20,302 nucleotides of DNA from GCA-2786165 sp964625775 (GTDB taxonomy: Bacteria > Pseudomonadota > Gammaproteobacteria > Legionellales > Legionellaceae), in NCBI GenBank assembly GCA_964625775.1, contig CAZVEH010000041.1:1-20302 (forward strand), written 5' to 3'. Below, in pieces: positions 6,749-15,108 of this stretch. The first letter of the stretch is position 1. Each line of letters starts with the position of its first letter. The position numbers and the translations under genes are program-made. A model generated the notes under the pieces. That model was not told the origin of the DNA. It saw nothing but the letters and a program-made list of their open reading frames with translations, and ran no database searches.

Positions 6749-7967
6749 AGCGATGGCTGGTTCTGATTTGGATGGAAGATTGATTGTCAAAACGAATGGT
6801 ATACGAGTCTTCAGCAGAGGCTAGATTGCTATAATGTTGTACATCCATAATTTTCCCCAAATTGATTTTGTTCATTTCCGTCGCATAATACCCTCGAGTC
6901 ATGATGATGTGCGGAACGACGAAGTAAATCTCTTGAAATATACTGGGATTTTGCTGGTTTTGTTCTAGCAGTTGATCGAATTCAGTTTTAGATAGGGCGA
7001 TATATTCTTGTTGTTCAATTTGTCGACGCAGCATGCGTTTTAATGGGGCATTCGTATGAAATAATACGTTGTATCGCTCAGCAGGCATGACCAAAATGGC
7101 TTCGGTTTCATGATATTTGTTTTTTTTCTGCAGCTGCGCCAGTAACACATCTTCAGGGGCTTCGGATTCTTGTAGGGTTGGGATTGAGTGATTATCTGTT
7201 TGGATCAATAATGGATTCGCTTCTCGCCGTAGAAATTTGGATTTTTTAAACCATTCCTCATTGGGATAATACACCACGACCAAAGTTTTGTCTTTGATGC
7301 TATTGATGATTGGGGTTACGAGTTCGTCTGGTACCGCTGGACAACCCCAACTGCGACCAGCGCGACCATATTTTTGGATAAAGGACTCATCGACATACCA
7401 GCCACCATGCATCACAATAGCGCGCGACTCTGCATGATCATTAAATCCATTGTCCAGTCCATCCAATTTTAAAGATAATCCGTGTCGTCCGTAGTACGGT
7501 TTATCAGTGCGATACACGCCAATGGAACTTGCTTTGCTATCGAAGCGATTTGAAAAGAAATTGGTTTGCAAGGTACCGGATTTGATGCCGTGTGACACAT
7601 AAGTATGAAATAAAACTTGTTGTGCGTTTAAATCCAGAACCCACAGTCTTTTTTGATTTGCAGGAATGGAATAATCAATCAAGGTGATAACTTGTTGATG
7701 TTCAATCTGATTGGCATCTGCATACTCTAGAATAGTTTCTAACGCTTCAATCACTTGAGGGTTGAGATCGTATCCGCTTTGATACAGCCAAGCGCTAAGA
7801 CGTCTGTTCTGAACCTCAGGGGATGTCGCTGGTGTATCTGTTATGATTTCTACAGCATTTTGAAGTGCATGAGCAGTAGCATGGGGAACATCCGAAATAT
7901 ACGGGTAGGGTATTTCATCAAAGGCATATAAGGCAAGAGTGGAGATCAGTAGTAGGTTACCCCACAT
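6726..7967 (-). CDS. Murein L,D-transpeptidase (YkuD-type catalytic domain) with long C-terminal extension
   Basis: A 413-residue exported protein with an N-terminal hydrophobic stretch (residues 3-15) that could be a signal or anchor. The catalytic domain spans about 90-235: LWVLDLNAQQVLFHTYVSHG, the AIVMHGGWYV segment with His187, and GRSWGCPAVP with nucleophile Cys209. This matches the murein L,D-transpeptidase catalytic family (PF13645-like), which makes 3-3 cross-links or attaches proteins to peptidoglycan in the periplasm. About 170 residues follow that are not recognised; they include PAERYNVLFHTNAPLKRML and YATEMNKINLGKIM blocks. Start ATG at 7965-7967 has a good AAGGA. The stop overlaps the end of hemH on the opposite strand. 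Confidence 0.85.
   Translation of the reverse strand: MWGNLLLISTLALYAFDEIPYPYISDVPHATAHALQNAVEIITDTPATSPEVQNRRLSAWLYQSGYDLNPQVIEALETILEYADANQIEHQQVITLIDYSIPANQKRLWVLDLNAQQVLFHTYVSHGIKSGTLQTNFFSNRFDSKASSIGVYRTDKPYYGRHGLSLKLDGLDNGFNDHAESRAIVMHGGWYVDESFIQKYGRAGRSWGCPAVPDELVTPIINSIKDKTLVVVYYPNEEWFKKSKFLRREANPLLIQTDNHSIPTLQESEAPEDVLLAQLQKKNKYHETEAILVMPAERYNVLFHTNAPLKRMLRRQIEQQEYIALSKTEFDQLLEQNQQNPSIFQEIYFVVPHIIMTRGYYATEMNKINLGKIMDVQHYSNLASAEDSYTIRFDNQSSIQIRTSHRFIRWLGL
6736..6758. terminator. Hairpin at the hemH / L,D-transpeptidase convergence
   Basis: An eight-base-pair perfect inverted repeat (AGCCATCG / CGATGGCT, loop of seven) spans the hemH stop codon and the last codons of the opposing gene. 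No T run follows on either strand. It may serve as a weak bidirectional transcript end. Confidence 0.3.
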
Positions 7968-8101
7968 GATCTGTCCTTAAAAAGCAGTGTGTGTTTTATA
8001 AATATAGCTCAGGATAAGCGGATATGAGAAAAATAAAAAAATAAAATTAGGGCGTGCTGACAATTGCTCACTCACGGCTACTTGCCTCGGATTGTTTGCA
8101 T

Positions 8102-8126
8102 CGTTCAGGCGCGCTTCGCCTGAACG
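8102..8126. repeat. Palindromic element downstream of ssb
   Basis: A perfect ten-base-pair stem (CGTTCAGGCG / CGCCTGAACG) with a five-base loop lies in the gap of 236 bases between the L,D-transpeptidase start and the ssb stop. Its GC-rich arms contrast with the AT-rich surroundings, like REP-type dispersed palindromes. No second copy is in the window. The remainder of the gap (7968-8203) shows only an AT-rich leader and the hairpin at 8157. Confidence 0.45.
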
Positions 8127-8156
8127 TAGTCAAACAGAACATGCCAACTGATTCAA

Positions 8157-8175
8157 GGGCAATTTTTAATTGCCC
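8157..8175 (-). terminator. Hairpin after ssb
   Basis: A perfect eight-base-pair stem (GGGCAATT / AATTGCCC) with a three-base loop lies 28 bases downstream of the ssb stop on the minus strand. A clear T tract is missing, but position and symmetry fit a transcript end for ssb. Confidence 0.4.
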
Positions 8176-8203
8176 AGTTTCAGCGGGCTATCCAAGAGTG
8201 GCA

Positions 8204-8683
8204 TTAAAACGGAATATCATCATCCAATTCTTCAAAAATTTCTTGAGGAGCGCTGCTGGGCGATGGGGCGGATGCTTGGGGGCGGCTGGTTTGTGCCGGT
8301 TGATAGGCTTGTTGTGCTGGCATATCTTGCGAGCCAGTTGCCATGCCTTTGCCGTCTAACATTTGAATATCAGAGGCTACAATTTCGGTGGTATAACGAT
8401 CTTGGCCCTGTGGATCTTGCCATTTGCGAGTTCGCAAACTGCCCTCAACATATAATTTTGATCCTTTGCGCACGTATTCGCCAACGATTTCTCCAAGGCG
8501 ATTGAAACAAACCACGCGATGCCATTCGGTGCGTTCTTGTTTTTCCCCTGTTTGTTTGTCTTTCCAGGCTTCTGTGGTGGCTACAGAGATGGTGGCCACT
8601 GCGTTGCCATTGGGCATATATCTAACTTCTGGGTCACCGCCAATGTGACCAATTAAAATGACTTTGTTTACGCCTCTTGCCAT
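8204..8683 (-). CDS. ssb: Single-stranded DNA-binding protein
   Basis: A 159-residue protein that coats single-stranded DNA during replication, recombination and repair and recruits partners through its C-terminal tip. The OB-fold occupies residues 1 to about 110, beginning MARGVNKVILIGHIGGDPE, with WKDKQTGEKQERTEWHRV typical of bacterial SSB. A Gln/Pro/Ser/Ala-rich linker follows, then the acidic tip DDDIPF. The start at 8683 (MARG) is chosen over the in-frame ATG at 8695 because GGAG lies 10 bases upstream and because the family begins there. It is divergent from the kinase-like gene. Confidence 0.96.
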   Translation of the reverse strand: MARGVNKVILIGHIGGDPEVRYMPNGNAVATISVATTEAWKDKQTGEKQERTEWHRVVCFNRLGEIVGEYVRKGSKLYVEGSLRTRKWQDPQGQDRYTTEIVASDIQMLDGKGMATGSQDMPAQQAYQPAQTSRPQASAPSPSSAPQEIFEELDDDIPF

Positions 8684-8717
8684 AGGATTCTCCATATTTG
8701 CGATAGGTTAGGGCTAA

Positions 8718-8745
8718 AGTATACCCAATTTTTGCGGAAGATCGA
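8718..8745 (-). promoter_or_regulatory. Promoter of ssb
   Basis: On the minus strand a strong -10 box TATACT (8718-8723) is preceded by a weak -35, TCGATC (8740-8745), at 16 bases. Transcription would start about 30 bases before the ssb start codon. Confidence 0.45.
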
Positions 8746-8806
8746 AGATGTGGGAGGAATAAACACGAAACTTAACCAAGCGATCTTGCCTGTAAGTAAG
8801 TCTTGT

Positions 8807-8835
8807 TTGATTCTTGTGGGTAGGTTGAGTAAGAT
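8807..8835 (+). promoter_or_regulatory. Possible promoter of the kinase-like/ankyrin gene
   Basis: TTGATT (8807-8812) and TAAGAT (8830-8835) are 17 bases apart, each matching sigma70 consensus at four of six positions. Transcription would begin near 8842, 23 bases before the start codon. No PmrA-type box was recognised. Confidence 0.35.
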
Positions 8836-8864
8836 GCCCGAAATTAAATGACTATGGTGTAAAA

Positions 8865-10832
8865 ATGTCTTTTGATGGTTCTGAGTGGTTGTTCGATTTT
8901 GATGAGGATGAAGCCAAAGAGTGGATGCTCCAAAGTCCGTTAAAGCAGATGGAAGAGAGGTTAGAGCCTACCGATATGCCTGTTTTTTATGAGCCTCCAA
9001 TTATCCCCAATTCTCTAGTGGATTTGATAGATGATCCTCATGCATGGGAGTATTTGGGCGAAGGGACCTACAATCGGGTTTTTCACTCCAAAAAAATGTA
9101 TGCATTGGGTGAGCACAGCCATGTGCTTGTGAAAAAAGAAAGTTTTCCTAGCAATGTTATTTTTCTGCATCGTACAACACAACAGCAGTGGACATTTTTG
9201 TATGCTGGAAAAACATATGGGTGTGATCTATCGGCTCAGGGACTGACTTTATTTCGTTATGAAACCTATGACCAAGACCCTGACCTGGTTTTACCTGCAC
9301 GAGAACCCATCGCATATTTTTTAGTGCTCGGTTGTGAAGGATTTTACTGCGTGGATTTGTCGTTTCGTGAAAAGCCCTTTGTGGTGAGTGCGGACAAGTC
9401 TGAACTGACTCGCATCAAACAAATATTGGCCGATGATTCTCGTGATGCACGCAGTCATTCTTATAAATTAACCACAAAAACTTTGATGAACCTGCAAAAA
9501 GCTTGCACTCAATTACATTTTGAGTGCGAGATCACCCCCGTCATTTATAATCAAAAAGACCGTGCAGTCAAACTATTAAACACTTTTTATCCTGATTTGC
9601 CCGTGTTCAATTCGGGTGAGACGACTCTGGTGATGCCTTATTTTGGCCAAGATCCCAGTACGAAAGAGATCATTGATGAAATGATTCGACTTTTTACAGA
9701 ACACCAACGAATTGTAGCCGATGGTGTCATTCGAGATAACTTTAAAAAAGACGATCACCGAACGTATTTGATTGATACCGATATTGTTGTGCGTATGGAT
9801 AACGATACCAATCGTCTTTCAAGGGCAAGTTATGAAATTTGGGATGGCATCATTAAGGAGCAGCCAGACGAGGGGCAGTGTATTAACAGTTATGAAAAAT
9901 TTTTGAAAAGTTACGAATGGCGCTCACCTGAAGAAAACGAGATTTATAATGCATTATGCGCACTTTACTATTTGCACGATCAAATCTTAGATCGTTCGCT
10001 GTGTCCTTCTATAACACCGCAGCTTTTGAAATGGGTTTCTTTTTTTGAGCAGGGGCAGTTTTCTTTGACCGTAGCTGATCTCTATATGATGCAGAAAGAC
10101 GAAGAGCCTGTGTGTGATGTGTCTAAGTACTTTGACATGCTTGAATCCTTTATTGAAAAAAATCAGCAACAGATCATTAAGGATTTTTTGTTATATTTAT
10201 CCAACCATAAGACTATATTATATCAGATTTTGCACGAGTGTTGCCCGGGTACCTTGTTAACCTTGGCAGTAAAAAAGGCTGATATTGACACAGTGACTCT
10301 TTTGTTACACTACGAATCCGATCCTCGCGTGCATGATCTGGTACAAGACCCTTACGATGCACTAGATTGGGCCATTAGGGTTGCGAATTGGGATATCATT
10401 GAGCGTTTGGTAAATTCTATCAAGACGTTTGAAGAAGTAAACGTCTCCGCTCATCGTATGTGGAAACAAGCAGAAAAAGTGAAATGTTCCAGCCAAAAAG
10501 TGGTGGACGACATGAGAGAACTTAACCAGACCCTTCGATTTCAAGAGCATCTCAAGGACATTTACGAATTGTTTTCTCCTCAATATTTATGCGTCACTCA
10601 ATGGGTTGATGCGCTATTTGCTGCTGAACGAGCATTTCTGTTAAGTCATACTTGTGATTCAGCCACAAGAACAAAACGATTTATACAAACGTGTGAGCAA
10701 TTGATGATAAATCGAGATTTAGCGGCAATTGTTAAAAAAGAAGATATCATTTTGATAGAGCAGACTATCGGTAAATTAGAATCCGCGTTATTCTCGTTGA
10801 GAGAATCAACTTCACACTGTCGCCTGTCCTAG
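8865..10832 (+). CDS. Kinase-like protein with ankyrin-like region; candidate secreted effector
   Basis: A 655-residue cytosolic-type protein with no signal peptide or membrane helix. An acidic N-terminus is followed by WEYLGEGTYNRVF (61-73), which resembles the glycine-rich ATP loop, then VLVKKE (87-92) as a possible ATP-binding lysine. VMPYFG (256-261) could be the hinge. VADGVIRDNF (284-293) with YLIDTD (301-306) resembles the catalytic loop and metal-binding aspartate of kinases or aminoglycoside-phosphotransferase folds, but Asp286 to Asn292 is one residue longer than the usual spacing. GTLLTLAVKKADIDTVTLLL and the ALDWAIRVANWDIIERLV stretch (about 462-517) look like two ankyrin repeats. 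The C-terminal 130 residues are helical and unrecognised. The start has only a weak ribosome site. The gene interrupts the usual neighbourhood upstream of dprA. Legionellales effectors often combine kinase and ankyrin parts; that role and activity are inferred, not shown. Confidence 0.7.
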   Translation: MSFDGSEWLFDFDEDEAKEWMLQSPLKQMEERLEPTDMPVFYEPPIIPNSLVDLIDDPHAWEYLGEGTYNRVFHSKKMYALGEHSHVLVKKESFPSNVIFLHRTTQQQWTFLYAGKTYGCDLSAQGLTLFRYETYDQDPDLVLPAREPIAYFLVLGCEGFYCVDLSFREKPFVVSADKSELTRIKQILADDSRDARSHSYKLTTKTLMNLQKACTQLHFECEITPVIYNQKDRAVKLLNTFYPDLPVFNSGETTLVMPYFGQDPSTKEIIDEMIRLFTEHQRIVADGVIRDNFKKDDHRTYLIDTDIVVRMDNDTNRLSRASYEIWDGIIKEQPDEGQCINSYEKFLKSYEWRSPEENEIYNALCALYYLHDQILDRSLCPSITPQLLKWVSFFEQGQFSLTVADLYMMQKDEEPVCDVSKYFDMLESFIEKNQQQIIKDFLLYLSNHKTILYQILHECCPGTLLTLAVKKADIDTVTLLLHYESDPRVHDLVQDPYDALDWAIRVANWDIIERLVNSIKTFEEVNVSAHRMWKQAEKVKCSSQKVVDDMRELNQTLRFQEHLKDIYELFSPQYLCVTQWVDALFAAERAFLLSHTCDSATRTKRFIQTCEQLMINRDLAAIVKKEDIILIEQTIGKLESALFSLRESTSHCRLS

Positions 10833-10896
10833 AGCAAGAGACCCCAGTCAAAACGGATTACTGACTGACATGCGCCAGACAATAGATAGGAATACT

Positions 10897-11970
10897 ATGG
10901 ATAATTTTCCTTATTTACTGGCCTGCAATCGCATTCAAGGCCTTGGACCACGTAGAATTGCTCTGTGTTTACAACACTGGCCTCGTTTGGCCGATTTATT
11001 TCATGCGCCACTCCATGAACTCAAACAATTGGGATTGCCGGAAGCGGTTGCGCAAAGTATTGTGGCATTTGACATGCGCGATATAGATGCTGATTTGACC
11101 TGGATGCAATTGCCTGATCATCACATTTTAACTTGGGATTCTGCGCATTATCCGCCGCTTTTGGCAGAAATTTATGATCCGCCGCCTATTTTATATGTGC
11201 GGGGTGATCTGAATTGTTTGCAACAACCCAGTATTGCTATGGTGGGTACCAGACATCCCAGTGTGATGGGCGCGGAAACAGCTTGGCAATTTGCCCACGA
11301 GCTGGCGCAAACCCCTTTGGTGATTGTCAGTGGGTTAGCATTGGGGATTGACGCTAACGCGCATCGTGGGTGCTTGGCTGCAGGTGGGCAAACTGTCGCG
11401 GTCATGGGTACGGGAATGGAACATATTTATCCTTATCGCCACCGAGCGTTGGCTGATCAAATTGCGGCACAAGGGGCTTTGTTGAGTGAATTTCCCCTCA
11501 ATAGCCCTCCTAATGCTGGACATTTCCCCCGAAGAAATCGTATAATATCAGGCCTTTCTTCAGCCACTTTGGTGATTGAGGCAGCAGTTAGATCAGGTTC
11601 GTTGATTACGGCAAAATTTGCAATGGAGCAAAATCGAGAGGTATTTGCAATTCCTGGCTCTATTCATCATGTTCAGGCACGAGGATGCCACCTGTTATTG
11701 CAACAAGGAGCAGGTTTGGTGATGTGCGCACAAGATGTCAGACAAGGGATGGGGTTATTGCAAAGTCTTCCTCCAAAAGACGTACCAATTATTTCAAAGG
11801 TATGCGACAATCATAATTTGTTGTCCTATATCGGGTTTGAAGTGACAACAATCGATCTTATTGTTGATCGCAGTGGTCTTGTTTTAGACGATGTTTTATG
11901 CGGAATCGTGGAGTTAGAGTTGCAGGGTTGGATTCAATTGGTTCCAGGTGGCTATATGAGGTGTCGATGA
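10897..11970 (+). CDS. dprA: DNA-processing protein DprA (Smf)
   Basis: DprA binds incoming single-stranded DNA and loads RecA during natural transformation. The 357-residue product has an N-terminal helix-hairpin-helix-like region (LACNRIQGLGPRRIALCL), then the Rossmann-like core: MVGTRHPSVMGAETA, SGLALGIDANAH, VMGTGMEHIYPYRH, FPRRNRIISGLS and VIEAAVRSGSLITAKFA. A C-terminal winged-helix DML1-like domain (TTIDLIVDRSGL...LELQGWIQ) completes it. ATG at 10897 is chosen because AGGA at 10888-10891 is correctly spaced; an upstream in-frame ATG at 10870 has no such site. The dprA-smg-topA order is conserved in many gammaproteobacteria. The stop overlaps the smg start. Confidence 0.95.
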   Translation: MDNFPYLLACNRIQGLGPRRIALCLQHWPRLADLFHAPLHELKQLGLPEAVAQSIVAFDMRDIDADLTWMQLPDHHILTWDSAHYPPLLAEIYDPPPILYVRGDLNCLQQPSIAMVGTRHPSVMGAETAWQFAHELAQTPLVIVSGLALGIDANAHRGCLAAGGQTVAVMGTGMEHIYPYRHRALADQIAAQGALLSEFPLNSPPNAGHFPRRNRIISGLSSATLVIEAAVRSGSLITAKFAMEQNREVFAIPGSIHHVQARGCHLLLQQGAGLVMCAQDVRQGMGLLQSLPPKDVPIISKVCDNHNLLSYIGFEVTTIDLIVDRSGLVLDDVLCGIVELELQGWIQLVPGGYMRCR

Positions 11971-12401
11971 TGAAAGCTAGCTTATTTGAAATTTTATTAA
12001 GTTTGTTTGAGAAAACTTTGACTCAGCTTAAAGAAAAACAAGAGCTGACTGATGTTGTGCTGCGTGAAACCATTTCGACCGAAGCCAAAGTTGGTTTAGA
12101 GATTAAAGTGGTCAAGGAGGCGAGTCCAACAGCGATGCGCGTATTTTCACTTGACGAACAAATGAAACTGACCAAAGCAAGTTATCAATTTATTATGCGT
12201 CTCGGTGCGCTGGGTGTTGTGCCTAACCATACCCTAGAATTGGTGATGAACCGGTTGTTTTTTTCTGATTCAAGATATGTTTCTTTACAGGAAACAAAAT
12301 GGACCATTCGTAATACTTTGGCTCAAACACTTGACCCGATTCAGTTGGCTTTTCTTGAGCTTGTCTTGTATTTTAAAGAAGATGGATTATCGTTACACTA
12401 G
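11967..12401 (+). CDS. smg: Smg family protein (DUF494)
   Basis: A 144-residue cytoplasmic protein of unknown biochemical role, recognised by its position between dprA and topA and by the pattern FEILLSLFE, SPTAMRVFSLDEQMKL, then LGALGVVPNHTLELVMNRL and ETKWTIRNTL. E. coli Smg is about 157 residues, so this is slightly short in the N-terminal third. Two consecutive ATG codons (11967 and 11970) are possible starts; GAGGTG at 11958-11963 favours the second slightly. The first overlaps the dprA stop as ATGA, so translation is probably coupled. The 131-base gap to topA holds no clear terminator. Confidence 0.9.
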   Translation: MMKASLFEILLSLFEKTLTQLKEKQELTDVVLRETISTEAKVGLEIKVVKEASPTAMRVFSLDEQMKLTKASYQFIMRLGALGVVPNHTLELVMNRLFFSDSRYVSLQETKWTIRNTLAQTLDPIQLAFLELVLYFKEDGLSLH

Positions 12402-12532
12402 AGATTAAGCATTTTTCTCGATAATTTTCAACTTATTCTATAGTTTAGTTTACCTAATTTGAGTATCATCTCGCACTTTCGAGCATGAATGATGTGTTTG
12501 TGATGATGCTTGTGTTTATAGAAGGTTAGTTT

Positions 12533-14800
12533 ATGTCTAAGTATGTGGTTGTCGTTGAATCTCCCGCAAAATGCAAAACCATTCAAAAATACCTAGGGGA
12601 TGATTACGAGGTATTGGCCTCATATGGCCATGTGCGTGATTTGCCAGCCAAAAAAGGTTCTGTTGCCCCTGAACATCAATTTGCAATGACGTATCAACCT
12701 ATTGAACGCAATGCTCGCCACGTAGATGCTATTGCTAAAGCATTAAAGAAAGCTGATGTTTTATTGTTGGCAACGGATCCTGATCGAGAGGGAGAGGCCA
12801 TTTCTTGGCATGTTCAAGAACTGATGGCAGGACGGAATTTATTAAAAAACAAAACGGTACAGCGCATATTTTTTAATGAAATTACCAAATCTGCACTGCA
12901 AGAGGCCATTGCACATCCTCGTGTTATTTCAATGGACTTGGTGAATGCACAGCAAGCGCGGCGTGCTTTGGATTATTTGGTTGGATTTAATTTATCGCCA
13001 TTGCTGTGGAAAAAAATACGTCGGGGTCTCTCGGCTGGACGGGTACAAAGTCCTGCACTGCGTTTGATTGTAGAGCGAGAAGAAGAGATTGAGCGTTTTG
13101 TGGCTCAAGAGTATTGGCAGATTATCGCTCAATGCGATTATACAAGCACGAAATTTGAAGCGCGATTGACACAGCTTCACCAAGAAAAAATGCAGCAATT
13201 TACGATCACGCAAGGCAAACAAGCTGAAGAAGTCAAAGCCCAGCTTTTGATGCAAGCAAATGGTGTGCTGGAAGTGGTTTTGGTTGAGAAAAAACAACGC
13301 AAGCGCAACCCATCTGCACCGTTTATTACCTCGACTTTACAACAAGAAGCTGCGCGCAAACTAGGATTTACAGCTAAAAAAACCATGATGGTGGCACAGC
13401 AACTGTATGAAGGGATTGATATTGGCTCTGGTACTATGGGGTTGATCACGTATATGCGTACCGATTCGGTGAACCTTTCTAACGAAGCCATCGAGGAAAT
13501 TCGGGCCTATATTCCTGTGCATTATGATGAGTCTTATTGCCCTAAAGCACCGAGAGTATTCAAATCAAAATCCAAAAATGCTCAAGAAGCGCATGAAGCG
13601 ATTCGACCAACGTCGATTAAGCGTAACCCAGACATGCTGGCCAAAGCGTTAACCCCCGATCAATTGAAATTATATACCTTGGTTTGGAAAAGAACATTAG
13701 CGTGTCAAATGGCAGAGGCTTTATTAGATACGGTTGCAATTGATTTAAAAGCTGGAGATGGCTTATTTCGTGCAAATGGTTCTACCATCGCTTTTCCAGG
13801 CTTTCTTGCCGTTTATGAAGAAGGGCGTGATGACACGCAAGATGAAGCAGGCACTCTTTTGCCCCCTTTGACCAAAGGGGATCGTGTACATTTATTGGAT
13901 ATTGAGGCTAATCAGCATTTCACTGAACCACCACCGCGTTATTCTGAAGCTTCTTTGGTAAAGGCTTTGGAAGAGTTTGAGATTGGACGACCTGCAACCT
14001 ATGTGTCTATCATCAACACCTTGCAGCAACGCGAATATGTGATTGTGGATAAAAAACGATTTTTCCCCACGGATGTGGGTCGGATTGTCAGTCGTTTTTT
14101 AACGGAATATTTTACGCGATATGTAGATTATCAATTCACAGCGGGGCTTGAAGATACCCTGGATGCTGTTGCGCGTGGCGAAAAAGAGTGGGTGCCCGTT
14201 TTGAATGAATTTTGGCAGCCTTTTATTCAACAAGTTGATCTGATCGATGAACAAGTCCAACGCAAAGATGTCACAACCGAACTTTTGGAAGAAGCTTGTC
14301 CCAAATGCACCAAGCCTTTGGCTATCCGTCTTGGGAAACGTGGGCGCTTTATTGGATGTACTGCTTATCCTGAATGCGACTACACCAAGGATCTGGCGAA
14401 TGGTTCATCGGAGTCGTCTGAACCGGAACTGGTAGAAGGGCGGGTTTGTCCGGAATGCACACATCCTTTACATATCAAAGCGGGTCGATATGGTAGATTT
14501 ATTGGTTGTAGCCATTATCCAGAGTGTAAATTCATTGAACCATTAGAAAAACCAATGGATACGGCAGTGCTTTGTCCAAAATGCCAATCTGCTAATATCG
14601 TCAAGCGAAAATCAAGAAAAGGTAAGATTTTTTATTCTTGTGGTGCTTATCCTAAATGCGATTATGCTTTGTGGAATGAACCCATTGATCAAGCGTGTCC
14701 TTCTTGTGCTTGGCCATTATTGACCGTCAAAGAGACCAAACGGTCTGGGAGGCAGATTCTATGTCCTCACCCTGGTTGTGGCTATACCAAGGCCGAATGA
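12533..14800 (+). CDS. topA: DNA topoisomerase I
   Basis: This type IA topoisomerase relaxes negative supercoils by a transient 5'-phosphotyrosine break. The 755-residue product has the TOPRIM domain at the N-terminus (KYVVVVESPAKCKTI; ATDPDREGEAISWH with Asp82, Asp84 and Glu86). The catalytic Tyr307 lies in GLITYMRTDS, and the strand-passage motifs RRALDYLVG, SAGRVQSPALRL and SEASLVKALEE are present. Four C-terminal zinc-ribbon units follow, each CPxC...C...C. The last one has a CPHPGC variant. The start ATG at 12533 has AGAAGG upstream. E. coli TopA has 865 residues and three such fingers with a further tail; here the protein ends with the fourth finger. It converges on the small lipoprotein gene, 10 bases between the stops. 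Confidence 0.97.
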   Translation: MSKYVVVVESPAKCKTIQKYLGDDYEVLASYGHVRDLPAKKGSVAPEHQFAMTYQPIERNARHVDAIAKALKKADVLLLATDPDREGEAISWHVQELMAGRNLLKNKTVQRIFFNEITKSALQEAIAHPRVISMDLVNAQQARRALDYLVGFNLSPLLWKKIRRGLSAGRVQSPALRLIVEREEEIERFVAQEYWQIIAQCDYTSTKFEARLTQLHQEKMQQFTITQGKQAEEVKAQLLMQANGVLEVVLVEKKQRKRNPSAPFITSTLQQEAARKLGFTAKKTMMVAQQLYEGIDIGSGTMGLITYMRTDSVNLSNEAIEEIRAYIPVHYDESYCPKAPRVFKSKSKNAQEAHEAIRPTSIKRNPDMLAKALTPDQLKLYTLVWKRTLACQMAEALLDTVAIDLKAGDGLFRANGSTIAFPGFLAVYEEGRDDTQDEAGTLLPPLTKGDRVHLLDIEANQHFTEPPPRYSEASLVKALEEFEIGRPATYVSIINTLQQREYVIVDKKRFFPTDVGRIVSRFLTEYFTRYVDYQFTAGLEDTLDAVARGEKEWVPVLNEFWQPFIQQVDLIDEQVQRKDVTTELLEEACPKCTKPLAIRLGKRGRFIGCTAYPECDYTKDLANGSSESSEPELVEGRVCPECTHPLHIKAGRYGRFIGCSHYPECKFIEPLEKPMDTAVLCPKCQSANIVKRKSRKGKIFYSCGAYPKCDYALWNEPIDQACPSCAWPLLTVKETKRSGRQILCPHPGCGYTKAE

Positions 14801-14810
14801 GTTCCTTAGG

Positions 14811-15002
14811 TCATTTTACTTGAGGGCAATGGTTTACACGTTCGGGTCGGGTGACGTCGACTGATCCACAGGGATTCCAAGGCGAGTATTGGTAAACTTT
14901 GGAAGAGACTACGATGTCTTCAGGTTCGTTAATGATTTGTCCCTCTGTATAAATGCAAGAGGTCAATACTACGATCATAGGCATTAGGAGAAGCGATCTC
15001 AT
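14811..15002 (-). CDS. Small lipoprotein of unknown function
   Basis: A 63-residue product starting MRSLLLMPMIVVLTSC. The LTSC lipobox after a short hydrophobic core predicts lipid attachment at Cys16, leaving a mature peptide of 48 residues with two more cysteines (CGS and HCPQ). No family is recognised. A well placed GGAG at 15009-15013 before the ATG, and the lipobox, support a real gene despite its size. It ends 10 bases from topA on the opposite strand and diverges from the repressor gene, with about 106 bases between the two starts. Confidence 0.7.
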   Translation of the reverse strand: MRSLLLMPMIVVLTSCIYTEGQIINEPEDIVVSSKVYQYSPWNPCGSVDVTRPERVNHCPQVK

Positions 15003-15016
15003 ATTTTACTCCAGTG

Positions 15017-15025
15017 TGCTAGAAT
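15017..15025 (+). promoter_or_regulatory. Possible extended -10 promoter of the repressor gene
   Basis: TGCTAGAAT matches an extended -10 element (TGn followed by TAGAAT). No good -35 is seen. It would give a leader of about 75 bases before the ATG at 15109, within the divergent gap shared with the lipoprotein gene. Confidence 0.3.
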
Positions 15026-15108
15026 GCCACTCATCCTTAAAGTTAAACATGTTTTACGTGAGCAGGGAAGTATTTTCGTACAGATATTTGCTATCGAATG
15101 AAATAAAT

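Noticed and set aside
8054..8505. Plus-strand open frames across the ssb gene and its downstream gap
   Set aside because: They are antisense to ssb or span the hairpins, with no start signal or recognisable protein.
12402..12532. Specific topA promoter
   Set aside because: Several TATAGA-like hexamers occur but none has a convincing -35 partner, so no site was listed.
14953..15108. Longer repressor with 52 extra N-terminal residues
   Set aside because: The extension overlaps the lipoprotein start and its ribosome site, has no sensible domain, and the helix-turn-helix begins at the ATG at 15109.
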